Positions 7,102 through 13,867 of a stretch of 13,922 nucleotides of DNA are shown here, in pieces. Source of the DNA: JAZGHN01 sp964496725 (GTDB lineage Bacteria > Chloroflexota > Dehalococcoidia > Dehalococcoidales > E44-bin46). Location: assembly GCA_964496725.1 (NCBI GenBank), contig CAZCAS010000022.1:1-13922 (forward strand), read 5' to 3'. Each line of letters opens with the position of its first letter. Within the stretch, counting starts at the first letter, position 1. A program made the position numbers and the translations under genes. The notes under the pieces were generated by a model. It ran no database searches and was not told the DNA's origin. It saw nothing but the letters and a program-made list of their open reading frames with translations.

Positions 7102-8238
7102 ATGAAAATTGTTATCGCCGCGCAGGGCTTTAAAGGGAACCTCAGTGCCCTCCAAGTATGTGAAGCTATCGAGAAGGGGGTTAGACGTGCATCTCCCGAT
7201 GCCATGACCTCTATAGTACCCATGGCGGATGGCGGCGAGGGAACAATGCAAGCCCTCGTTGATGCCAGGGGAGGCAAAATAATACCGGCAGAGGTCACTG
7301 GCCCAATAGGCACACGTGTCACCGCACATTGGGGGCTACTAGGTGATAAAACCACCGGCGTCATCGAGATGGCTGCCGCCTCCGGCATTAACCTGGCCCC
7401 ACCAGATAAGCTAAACCCCTTATTCACCACCACTTATGGTACCGGAGAACTAATTTCAGATGCCCTTAAAAGGGGATGCCGAAAATTAGTTATTGGTATA
7501 GGCGGTAGTGCTACCAACGACGGTGGCGCCGGGATGGCTCAAGCTCTGGGCGTCAGACTACTGGACAGCAATGGAGCACCTATCGCCTTCGGCGGTGCGG
7601 CACTGGCTGACCTGGACCACATCGATATCACAACCATAGACCCACGCCTAACCGATTGTGATGTTGTCGTGGCCAGCGACGTCACCAACCCCCTCTGTGG
7701 TCCCCAGGGAGCTTCTGCGGTTTACGGGCCTCAAAAGGGGGCTACCGAGGAAATGGTAGCCCGGCTCAATGCGGCACTGGCTCATTACGCCGATGTTCTC
7801 GATAAAGACCTCGGCATCAACATCAGAGATGTTCCCGGAGCAGGAGCAGCAGGGGGCCTGGGGGCCGGTCTCATTGCCTTCCTCAAGGCTAAATTGCTAC
7901 CCGGAATAGATATCGTCATCCAGGCTACGGGTCTTGTTGAGCAGCTAAGAGGCGCCGACCTCGTTTTCACGGGCGAGGGCAAGATTGACAGCCAAACAGC
8001 CCAGGGTAAGACACCGGCAGGGGTTGCCAAGAAAGCCAAAACACTGGGATTACCGGTTATCGCTATCGTAGGCGCCCTAGGCGATGGTTACCAAGCAGTC
8101 TATGACCAGGGAATCGACGCTGTTTTCAGTATTGCCCCGGGTCCCATCAGCCTCGACCAATGCTTGAGGGAGGCTGAGAGGCTGACCAGCGATGCTGCCG
8201 AGCGCGCTATGCGGCTGTTCATGTGGGGAAAGGACTGA
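7102..8238 (+). CDS. Glycerate 2-kinase (GarK/GlxK family)
   Basis: This cytoplasmic kinase phosphorylates D-glycerate with ATP; known members of this family (glycerate kinase type 2, e.g. GarK and GlxK) form 2-phosphoglycerate. The 378 residues match the usual length. Family blocks seen in order are the N-terminal MKIVIAAQGFKGNLSA, MADGGEGT (41-48), GIGGSATNDGGAG (132-144), DVTNPLCGPQGASAVYGPQKGA-type segment (193-214), GAAGGLGAG (248-256) and FTGEGKID (289-296). The usual APDSFK near the start reads AAQGFK here, a small deviation in a conserved loop. The gene precedes a DapA-superfamily aldolase by six bases, so glycerate is probably produced from the aldehyde released by that enzyme. The start is the first ATG after the promoter and lacks a ribosome site at normal distance. 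Confidence 0.93.
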   Translation: MKIVIAAQGFKGNLSALQVCEAIEKGVRRASPDAMTSIVPMADGGEGTMQALVDARGGKIIPAEVTGPIGTRVTAHWGLLGDKTTGVIEMAAASGINLAPPDKLNPLFTTTYGTGELISDALKRGCRKLVIGIGGSATNDGGAGMAQALGVRLLDSNGAPIAFGGAALADLDHIDITTIDPRLTDCDVVVASDVTNPLCGPQGASAVYGPQKGATEEMVARLNAALAHYADVLDKDLGINIRDVPGAGAAGGLGAGLIAFLKAKLLPGIDIVIQATGLVEQLRGADLVFTGEGKIDSQTAQGKTPAGVAKKAKTLGLPVIAIVGALGDGYQAVYDQGIDAVFSIAPGPISLDQCLREAERLTSDAAERAMRLFMWGKD

Positions 8239-8244
8239 GATGCG

Positions 8245-9234
8245 ATGAAACCAGAGGAATTCAGGGAAAAATGTAAGGGCATGGTCGTAGTCCAATTCTG
8301 CCCTTATACCAAGGACTGTGCCTCCATAGACCTGAAAGCGTTAAAGAAAAATACCCAGTTTCTGATTGATTTCGCTAAAGATGGCGATAAAGATGTGCTG
8401 ATAATGACCAACGGCAGCACCACAGAATTCTATGCCAATTCTATCGAGGAGCAGCAGTCTGTAATCAAAACCGTGGTTGACACTGTTAATGGGGCTGTTC
8501 CTGTAATTGCGGGGGTATCGCAGGCAGGGACGGAACAAACAGTAAGAATGGCCAAATATGCCGAAGAGGCGGGGGCAGATTGCGTAATGGCAGCGCTACC
8601 TTACTACCACACCCCCTTCAAAGAAGGCGTATATCAACACTACCAGACAATAGCTGACGCGGTGAGCATTGGCATAATGGTATACAACAACCCCGACGTT
8701 ACAGGGGCAATAATCGACCCTGAATTAATGGCAAGGCTATCGAAAATCGATAATGTCGTCGCCCTGAAGGACAATACCCCTATTGCGGGTGAGTACTTCC
8801 TCAAGACACTGCTCATTGAAGCGGGGGATATGGCCCTGTTGAACGGAACAGGTGAGATAGGCTATGTAGCCTCAGCCGGCTATGGACTGAGATATAAAGG
8901 TTTCGTAACCTTCATCGGCAACTTCGCCCCCCAGTTAATCTACAAGCTGTACCAAGCGGTGGGAAAGGAAAGGGACTTTGTCAAAGGGCAGGAAATACTG
9001 AGGCAGGTAGCACCGCTATGGGGTCTTATCGCAAAACTCTCGGCAAAACGGCAATCGCCTTCCATTATTCCCGGATGCTATAAAGCCCCTTACGCGTATA
9101 TGGACCTCAGTAAGGCAGCAATGGACCTGATTCCAGGATTGTATGGGGGCCCGGTCAGACTGCCCCTGCAAGATACAACAGACGAGGAAAAAAGGGGGCT
9201 CAAGGCAGTACTAAAAAAGATGGGGCTGGTATAA
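8245..9234 (+). CDS. DapA/NAL-superfamily lyase or aldolase (dihydrodipicolinate synthase family)
   Basis: This 329-residue TIM-barrel enzyme belongs to the class I, Schiff-base aldolase superfamily of DHDPS and N-acetylneuraminate lyase. The catalytic Tyr147 is in the motif YNNP (147-150), the Schiff-base Lys175 is in VALKDN, and the pyruvate-carboxylate binding loop appears as NGSTTEF (56-62) in place of the usual GxTGE. It is longer than DapA (about 290 residues), with an extended C-terminus. Linkage to glycerate kinase argues against lysine biosynthesis and for a catabolic aldolase or dehydratase, such as 2-keto-3-deoxygluconate aldolase giving pyruvate and glyceraldehyde, or a keto-deoxy-glucarate dehydratase; the sequence does not decide between these. 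It follows the kinase by six bases with AAGG just upstream, so the two are co-transcribed. Confidence 0.85.
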   Translation: MKPEEFREKCKGMVVVQFCPYTKDCASIDLKALKKNTQFLIDFAKDGDKDVLIMTNGSTTEFYANSIEEQQSVIKTVVDTVNGAVPVIAGVSQAGTEQTVRMAKYAEEAGADCVMAALPYYHTPFKEGVYQHYQTIADAVSIGIMVYNNPDVTGAIIDPELMARLSKIDNVVALKDNTPIAGEYFLKTLLIEAGDMALLNGTGEIGYVASAGYGLRYKGFVTFIGNFAPQLIYKLYQAVGKERDFVKGQEILRQVAPLWGLIAKLSAKRQSPSIIPGCYKAPYAYMDLSKAAMDLIPGLYGGPVRLPLQDTTDEEKRGLKAVLKKMGLV

Positions 9235-9265
9235 GGCCGATTGTCCCACCCGCTGACGAGGAATT

Positions 9266-9297
9266 AAGAGCAAGCTAAAGTCAAGACCTGCTCTTTT
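9266..9297 (+). terminator. Weak candidate terminator after the aldolase gene
   Basis: A 7-bp stem (AAGAGCA 9266-9272 with TGCTCTT 9289-9295) has a 16-base loop and only four T residues at its end. The long loop and short T-run make it a weak candidate. Confidence 0.35.
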
Positions 9298-9357
9298 GCG
9301 GCCAGCACAAAAAAGTGATTGCACCATCGTTAAAACATTCCAGAAAAATAGTCAGTT

Positions 9358-9410
9358 CTCAGGATGGCTGAGGGGGACCTGAGGGTTATAATATCTCAAA
9401 ACCCCTGAGG
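9358..9410 (+). promoter_or_regulatory. Putative operator and -10 region upstream of the SDR gene
   Basis: CTCAG and CTGAG form an inverted repeat at 9358-9362 and 9368-9372, and CCTGAGG occurs at 9378-9384 and 9404-9410. These four related sites surround a perfect TATAAT at 9387-9392 that lacks a recognisable -35. The absence of a -35 plus clustered sites suggests an activator- or repressor-controlled promoter; the binding protein is unknown, although a winged-helix regulator is encoded just downstream of the SDR gene. Confidence 0.35.
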
Positions 9411-9441
9411 CAAGAATCATATTAAAGGAAAGAGGTACAAA

Positions 9442-10245
9442 ATGGATGCACCTTGTTTATCTCTGAAAGGTAAAGTAGCTGTTGTTACCGGAGCCAGGCG
9501 GGGTATGGGACGGGCTATCGCCCTTCGCTTCGCCGAGGCTGGTGCGGATGTAGCTGCCGCTGATTATACGGCGGGCAGCGAACTAGATGGGGTGGTGGAA
9601 GAGATCAGGAAGCTTGGCCGGCGCTCCCTTGCCACCCAAGTTGATGTTACCGACAAGGCCTCTGTCAATGATTGGGTGCAGAAGGTAGAGGCTGAATTCG
9701 GCGGCATTGACATCCTGGCCAATGTCGCGGGGATATTAAGGGTAAGTAAGTTAGTCGACCTCTCTGAAGAGGACTGGGACAAGGTCCTTGATACTAATCT
9801 CAAGGGCACTTATCTAACCTCCCAGGCAGTGGTCAAGGGAATGATAAAGCGGAAGAAAGGCTGCATCATCAATATCGCTTCTACCGACGCCTTTAATGCC
9901 AGCCCCTCCCAAACGGCATATAATTGCTCTAAAGCAGGTGTCCGTATGCTGACCAATATCCTCGCATATGAAGTGGGCCGTTACAACATACGGGTTAACG
10001 CAATTGCTCCCGGGTGGATAAGGACACCGATGACTGACTATCTGGAAACTGAAAATTTTATGGAGACGGCAATCACTGACGTAGCGCTGGGTCGCATCGG
10101 TCAGCCCATCGATGTCGCCAATGTAGCTTTATTCCTAGCCTCAGACCTTGCCAGTTATGTCTCTGGAGCCACCTGGCGCGTGGATGGTGGCTTTAGCCAA
10201 TCCTCGCTGTCATCGTGGCCGGAGTCGGCAGAGATTACCGCCTGA
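9442..10245 (+). CDS. Short-chain dehydrogenase/reductase (classical SDR, NAD(P)-dependent)
   Basis: This 267-residue cytoplasmic oxidoreductase has all classical SDR elements: cofactor motif TGARRGMG (16-23), acidic DVT (68-70) after beta-3, NVAG (94-97) in place of NNAG, Asn119, catalytic Ser147, Tyr160 and Lys164 (YNCSK), the PGWIRTPM loop (190-197), and the C-terminal YVSGATWRVDGG segment. Asp41 at the end of beta-2 (AAADYT) favours NAD(H) over NADP(H) by family experience. The substrate is not readable; neighbours encoding a keto-deoxy-acid type aldolase and glycerate kinase make a sugar or sugar-acid alcohol plausible. GAGGT (9432-9436) lies five bases before the ATG. It is set off from the upstream operon by about 200 non-coding bases with a putative operator, so it is probably a separate transcription unit. 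Confidence 0.93.
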   Translation: MDAPCLSLKGKVAVVTGARRGMGRAIALRFAEAGADVAAADYTAGSELDGVVEEIRKLGRRSLATQVDVTDKASVNDWVQKVEAEFGGIDILANVAGILRVSKLVDLSEEDWDKVLDTNLKGTYLTSQAVVKGMIKRKKGCIINIASTDAFNASPSQTAYNCSKAGVRMLTNILAYEVGRYNIRVNAIAPGWIRTPMTDYLETENFMETAITDVALGRIGQPIDVANVALFLASDLASYVSGATWRVDGGFSQSSLSSWPESAEITA

Positions 10246-10264
10246 TTTGCGCCGCCAAATCCAA

Positions 10265-10293
10265 TTGACAAAACCCCCGAGGAGCACTAAAGT
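10265..10293 (+). promoter_or_regulatory. Sigma70-type promoter for the winged-helix regulator gene
   Basis: A perfect TTGACA (10265-10270) and TAAAGT (10288-10293) are separated by 17 bases, predicting a start near 10300 and a leader of about 40 bases before the ATG at 10340. It begins 20 bases after the SDR stop codon, so the regulator can be expressed independently. Confidence 0.6.
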
Positions 10294-10339
10294 TACCGAT
10301 AGAATCAATACCTGCAAACGGGGCGGTTAGATAACGAAG

Positions 10340-11122
10340 ATGGCGCGAGTACTACAGGACAAAAGTACATCGACAAAATTTCGAATACTGGTTGAATTAG
10401 CCGAGGGCCAGCCCAGCATACAGCAGAAAGACATTGCATCGAGGCTCAATGTTACCCCGCAGGCCATCTCACAATACATAGAGAAACTGATAGAGGACGG
10501 GTGGGTAGTCTCTGATGGGCGTTCCAAATACAGAGTAACCAGAGAAGGTGTAAACTGGATTCTAAAGATAATTAGAGAACTGGAGAACTACTCTGACATC
10601 GCCCAGAGGGCGGTGACAAGTTTAACTATCTGCACAGCAGTAGCGGACTGCGAGTTATCCCGAGGACAGACAGTGGGGCTAGAGATGAAAGGGGGGATGC
10701 TGCTGGCCACCGGTGTTGCGGGTAAAGGAGCGAAGGGGACAACCGTTGCCGATGCCAGGAAGGGGGAGGATGTAGGCATCTCCAATATAGAAGGGATAGT
10801 GGAGCTACAGACGGGAAGGATAACCATCTTAAAGGTACCGGGTATCCAGAAAGGTGGCTCTAAGTGTGTCGACCTTGCCAAATTGAAGAGGGAAGTCAGT
10901 AAAGCACCATTGCTCGGTGCCATAGGCATTGAAGCCCTCGCAGCGTTAAGGCGAATAGATGTCACCCCACAATATTTCTACGGGGTGAAAGAAGCGACCG
11001 CCGAAGCAGCACGTTCAGGCTTATCTTCGGTAGTGGTCTGCGTCGAGGAAGACGTTCCCGGCCTGGTTCAAAGATTCACCGAAGATAACCTGAGCTATGA
11101 GCTCCTGGATTTAGAGGTATAA
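10340..11122 (+). CDS. Winged helix-turn-helix regulator with uncharacterised C-terminal domain
   Basis: This 260-residue protein has an N-terminal winged helix (about 10-75). The recognition region is IQQKDIASRLNVTPQAISQY (27-46), followed by EKLIEDGWVVSDG and a beta-wing KYRVT. A linker helix (about 74-95) leads to a domain of about 160 residues that I cannot assign. It contains a glycine-rich segment (MKGGMLLATGVAGKGAKGTT, 114-133) that looks like a small beta-barrel, then an alpha/beta part ending GIEALAALRRIDVTPQYFYG. It may be a ligand sensor. I recall archaeal proteins with this layout annotated only as wHTH transcriptional regulators, but I cannot name the domain with certainty. Its position next to the sugar-acid genes suggests it controls them; the CTGAGG cluster before the SDR gene is a candidate target. 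No strong ribosome site precedes the ATG. Confidence 0.8.
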   Translation: MARVLQDKSTSTKFRILVELAEGQPSIQQKDIASRLNVTPQAISQYIEKLIEDGWVVSDGRSKYRVTREGVNWILKIIRELENYSDIAQRAVTSLTICTAVADCELSRGQTVGLEMKGGMLLATGVAGKGAKGTTVADARKGEDVGISNIEGIVELQTGRITILKVPGIQKGGSKCVDLAKLKREVSKAPLLGAIGIEALAALRRIDVTPQYFYGVKEATAEAARSGLSSVVVCVEEDVPGLVQRFTEDNLSYELLDLEV

Positions 11123-11209
11123 GACACGTCTAATAGTGCTAATCTCCACCCGCTCCTGAAATTAATGTGCCATATTCCTAAAAGTAGGGCATTTTGTGGC
11201 TGTTAGCTA

Positions 11210-11239
11210 TTGACATTTCAGGAAGGAATAGTTTATCTT
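11210..11239 (+). promoter_or_regulatory. Sigma70-type promoter for the small zinc-ribbon gene
   Basis: A perfect TTGACA (11210-11215) and TATCTT (11234-11239) have an 18-base spacer. The start would be near 11246, leaving a short leader with the strong site GGGGAGGT (11252-11259) eight bases before the ATG at 11268. Confidence 0.6.
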
Positions 11240-11267
11240 TTAGGGCAAAAAGGGGAGGTAAATCTGA

Positions 11268-11408
11268 ATGCAAGCATATTGTGTGAAATGTCGCACCAAA
11301 AGAGAAATGAAGGATGCCAAAAGCATAACTATGAAGAATGGCAAGCCGGCAACTCAGGGTGTATGTCCCGTATGCGGGACCAAGATGTTCAGAATAGGAA
11401 AGAGCTAA
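11268..11408 (+). CDS. Small zinc-ribbon protein, DUF5679 type
   Basis: This is a 46-residue protein beginning MQAYCVKCRTKREMKDAKSI and ending CGTKMFRIGKS. It has two CxxC pairs (Cys5/Cys8 and Cys33/Cys36) that should bind one zinc ion. The spacing, the MKNGKPATQG centre and the basic FRIGK end match my recollection of the DUF5679 family, common in Chloroflexota and of unknown function. A near-perfect ribosome site (GGGGAGGT, eight bases upstream), its own promoter and a strong terminator 28 bases after the stop show it is a complete monocistronic gene. A longer overlapping frame (11210-11437, 75 codons) is in another phase, lacks a ribosome site and runs into the terminator stem, so it is not the real product. 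Confidence 0.88.
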   Translation: MQAYCVKCRTKREMKDAKSITMKNGKPATQGVCPVCGTKMFRIGKS

Positions 11409-11436
11409 AGCTAAATTACGAAGACCATTATCACTG

Positions 11437-11483
11437 AGAACTGGGTATCTTTAGTAGATAAAGATACCCAGTTCTTATTTTAT
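11437..11483 (+). terminator. Strong intrinsic terminator after the zinc-ribbon gene
   Basis: A perfect 17-bp stem (11437-11453 with 11459-11475) with a five-base loop GTAGA is followed by TATTTTAT. It lies 28 bases after the stop codon and no other gene could use it on this strand. Confidence 0.9.
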
Positions 11484-11784
11484 CCGTCCTCATCCTGTAA
11501 ACTACCATAAGTTTATCGCTCGTGTTTCTGAGCCTCCTTATGCCAATCCACATATCTTTTTCCTATGATAATGACTATATAGGGCTAATTTTGGCTCTCA
11601 GTGCCTCTCACAGGGTTTTTAGTCCCAACTTTAGTCCGCAAATCAAGAACGGACCAAATTTCCTTAAATCCTTGTAACAACATGGATGAATTTTCGTTCT
11701 ATAGGACTATAGTAATAGAAAATTAGGTAAAACGAAGAATTGATTTCTACCGTGGTGGACGCTTATAATCCGCCATACCATATA
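11484..11784. other. AT-rich intergenic stretch with no supported gene
   Basis: Between the terminator at 11483 and the palindrome at 11785 no frame has a ribosome site, a usual composition or a recognisable product. The only oddity is a short minus-strand frame (11585-11698) that reads like a protein C-terminus, with two GGACTAAA copies. The stretch may contain remnants of a lost gene. Confidence 0.5.
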
Positions 11785-11800
11785 TTCGCCAATTGGCGAA
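11785..11800. promoter_or_regulatory. Perfect 16-bp palindrome, probable operator
   Basis: TTCGCCAATTGGCGAA is a perfect inverted repeat with no spacer. It overlaps the -35 of the predicted promoter of the downstream surface-protein gene, as expected for a dimeric repressor site. The protein that binds it is unknown. Confidence 0.6.
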
Positions 11801-11821
11801 AGTATGCTATTATGATATAAA
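11793..11821 (+). promoter_or_regulatory. Candidate promoter of the surface-protein gene
   Basis: TTGGCG (11793-11798), inside the palindrome, and TATAAA (11816-11821) are 17 bases apart. TATGAT (11811-11816) and TATAAT (11822-11827) are alternative -10 elements. The leader would be about 70 bases and contains no ribosome site at normal distance from the ATG at 11901. Confidence 0.45.
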
Positions 11822-11900
11822 TATAATGATTGGACATAATAACAGGAATTGTTGAAGAGGATGCTCAGGCGGCAGAAGTGGTATTGTAAAGCTTGCAAAA

Positions 11901-13862
11901 ATGAAAGGCAGCGTGAAAAAGCTCGCCCTGGTAGTGCTCGTATTCATTACGCTTGGTGTGCTGCTTGGCATCGCCTCCCCGTCAAATGCACAATCGGCTG
12001 AGTTTTCCCCGCTAATCCGCGATGCTTGGGTAGGGCCGACCAAGGTTTACCCCGGCGATACTATGACGGTAACCGCCGAGGTCTCCGACCCCTCAGGAAT
12101 TGAAGCGGTCAGCGCCGATATGGGCAGCATCGAGACCATTTCCCTCAGCCTGATAGAAGGCTCCATCTATCACGGGACCTGGCAGGGAGAGTGGCTGGTT
12201 CACAGTACCAGAGCCAAGCAGTATGTCACCACCGTTACCGCTACCAATCGCTATGGCTGGTGCTCGACCTATGACATCGTCTGGCGCGACCCCCAGACCT
12301 ATGAGCGCTATTGGAATATAGGAGCGGGCCCGTATACCACCACTTCCAGCAGCTGGCAGGATGCTCACACTATGACCTTCACCCCCAACGTAACTGGGAA
12401 TTTCCTCTTCCTTTCCTCCGCTACCCTAGAGAACAGCAGCACCTCGCCCGCCCATACTGATATACAGACACTATATGGCGCAACGGTAATAAACAGCGTC
12501 ATTTTTACCCCGGCCATAGCCGCTGAGCAGCGCACCTTCGGCTCTCACCAAGTCCTCTCCCTCACCGGCGATACCTCGTATACCTTCAAGTCACAATTCA
12601 GAAGCGATGGCACCAATACCGCCACCTTAACCGACTGCCGGTTTACCCTCTTCGCCATCTCTGACTACCACGATGCCACCGAGGGAGGTAGTACCACTAC
12701 TCAGGAGAGCTACTCAACAAATATGGCTCAACTCACCTTCACCCCCACCACCGCCGGCGACTACATCATCATCGCCTCGGCGGAAATCAACTACAGCTCC
12801 ACCGCCGAGTCCTTTCAAGCCCGACTTTATTACGATACCGGCACCGCCGACTGGGGGGAGATGAGCCGGCAGCCGACATCCACCTCCGACTACGAGCAGT
12901 ACTATATGATGAAGAAGGCAACCCTTGCTGCCTCCCCTCAAACCTTCTCTCTTCAGTGTAAGCGGGATACCGGCGGCAGCGGCACGGTAACCTACCGCCG
13001 CGCCCGCATCACCGCCGTCAGGCTGAGCGATATAGGCGACCTGCAATATACCGAGGTCCCTGGTCCGTTAGCAACTAGCTCGACCACATATCAGACTATA
13101 GGGAGTGTCGACTGGAACCCTGCCACCTATGGGAATTACTTCCGCTTCGGCTGCCGGTTCCTTAACCTGGACAGAACCAATAAGTACGCCTATGTCGCCG
13201 TGTACGAGGATAACGTGCAGGTGCTGGAGAGGGCCATGCAGCCCAACGCGACCACAGATTATATCGCCCTCTGGGGCGGCATTCACCGCTTTCTGGACGA
13301 CACCGCCCACAGCGTGGACCACAGGTACATGTCATCCAGCTCCGCTGCCACCGCCTCGGTCAAGGAGATCAGGATTTTCATGTTCAGCGCCGATACCTTA
13401 AACCCCTTCGGCGAGTCAACTCATGACAATTACAACGACAACTTCAATACCCAGGGTGAGGACACCGTCTATGTCCAGGGCTGTTTCTTTGAACCCACTA
13501 CCGCCTATCACGTCGCCTACTATGATAACATCGGCACCCAGATTGCGTCAGACGGGGTATCCTCTGACGACAACGGGGTGGTGAACAGCCAGTGGTACTT
13601 CCCCGGTAATACAGGTGCGGCACCGGGGACATGGCACGCAGTAATCTACGATGATTCTATCGCTAGCCCATCGGCAACCTATACCGCCAACGACAGCACC
13701 AGTATCAAGGAGTGCACCTTCACCGTTACCCAGGCGGCTATTCCTGAGTTTCCCAGCGCTTTTGCCGCCATCGGGGTGGGGGGGATGTGCTTCGGGATTT
13801 ACTGGTGGATGAGGAGGAGGACAAGGCTCGGAGCATGTCGGCCGCATCCTTATCGCCAGTAA
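11901..13862 (+). CDS. Secreted surface protein with three beta-rich repeats and PEF-CTERM-like tail
   Basis: This 653-residue protein begins with a signal peptide: basic KGSVKK, a hydrophobic stretch 8-25, and likely cleavage near SNA/QSAE (30/31). Residues 40-130 look like an Ig-like domain (YPGDTMTVTAEVSDPSG). Three related units follow, at about 145-254, 263-377 and 385-497. Each opens with a Ser/Thr run, then a TFTP..TG(N/D)(F/Y) strand, and closes with a strand of the RFTLFAIS type; they may be jelly-roll or carbohydrate-binding-like folds. A further Ig-like region (about 518-610) leads to IPEFPS (614-619), a membrane segment (620-636) and MRRR (637-640). This PEF/TM/Arg order is the PEF-CTERM sorting pattern best known from archaea, where a sortase-like enzyme removes the tail. 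Thirteen extra residues follow the arginines, longer than usual. No enzyme motif is seen; adhesion or envelope binding is a guess. It ends five bases from tRNA-Pro. Confidence 0.85.
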   Translation: MKGSVKKLALVVLVFITLGVLLGIASPSNAQSAEFSPLIRDAWVGPTKVYPGDTMTVTAEVSDPSGIEAVSADMGSIETISLSLIEGSIYHGTWQGEWLVHSTRAKQYVTTVTATNRYGWCSTYDIVWRDPQTYERYWNIGAGPYTTTSSSWQDAHTMTFTPNVTGNFLFLSSATLENSSTSPAHTDIQTLYGATVINSVIFTPAIAAEQRTFGSHQVLSLTGDTSYTFKSQFRSDGTNTATLTDCRFTLFAISDYHDATEGGSTTTQESYSTNMAQLTFTPTTAGDYIIIASAEINYSSTAESFQARLYYDTGTADWGEMSRQPTSTSDYEQYYMMKKATLAASPQTFSLQCKRDTGGSGTVTYRRARITAVRLSDIGDLQYTEVPGPLATSSTTYQTIGSVDWNPATYGNYFRFGCRFLNLDRTNKYAYVAVYEDNVQVLERAMQPNATTDYIALWGGIHRFLDDTAHSVDHRYMSSSSAATASVKEIRIFMFSADTLNPFGESTHDNYNDNFNTQGEDTVYVQGCFFEPTTAYHVAYYDNIGTQIASDGVSSDDNGVVNSQWYFPGNTGAAPGTWHAVIYDDSIASPSATYTANDSTSIKECTFTVTQAAIPEFPSAFAAIGVGGMCFGIYWWMRRRTRLGACRPHPYRQ

Positions 13863-13867
13863 GGGAT

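Noticed and set aside
11210..11437. 75-codon plus-strand frame over the zinc-ribbon gene
   Set aside because: It begins inside the -35 box, has no ribosome site, runs into the terminator stem, and is out of phase with the frame that carries the two CxxC pairs.
11861..12001. 46-codon frame (beginning MLRRQKWYCKACKNERQREK) overlapping the start of the surface protein
   Set aside because: It has one CxxC pair, a purine run directly abutting the ATG with no spacing, and a composition that is a phase shadow of the signal peptide region. I see no support for it as a gene or leader peptide.
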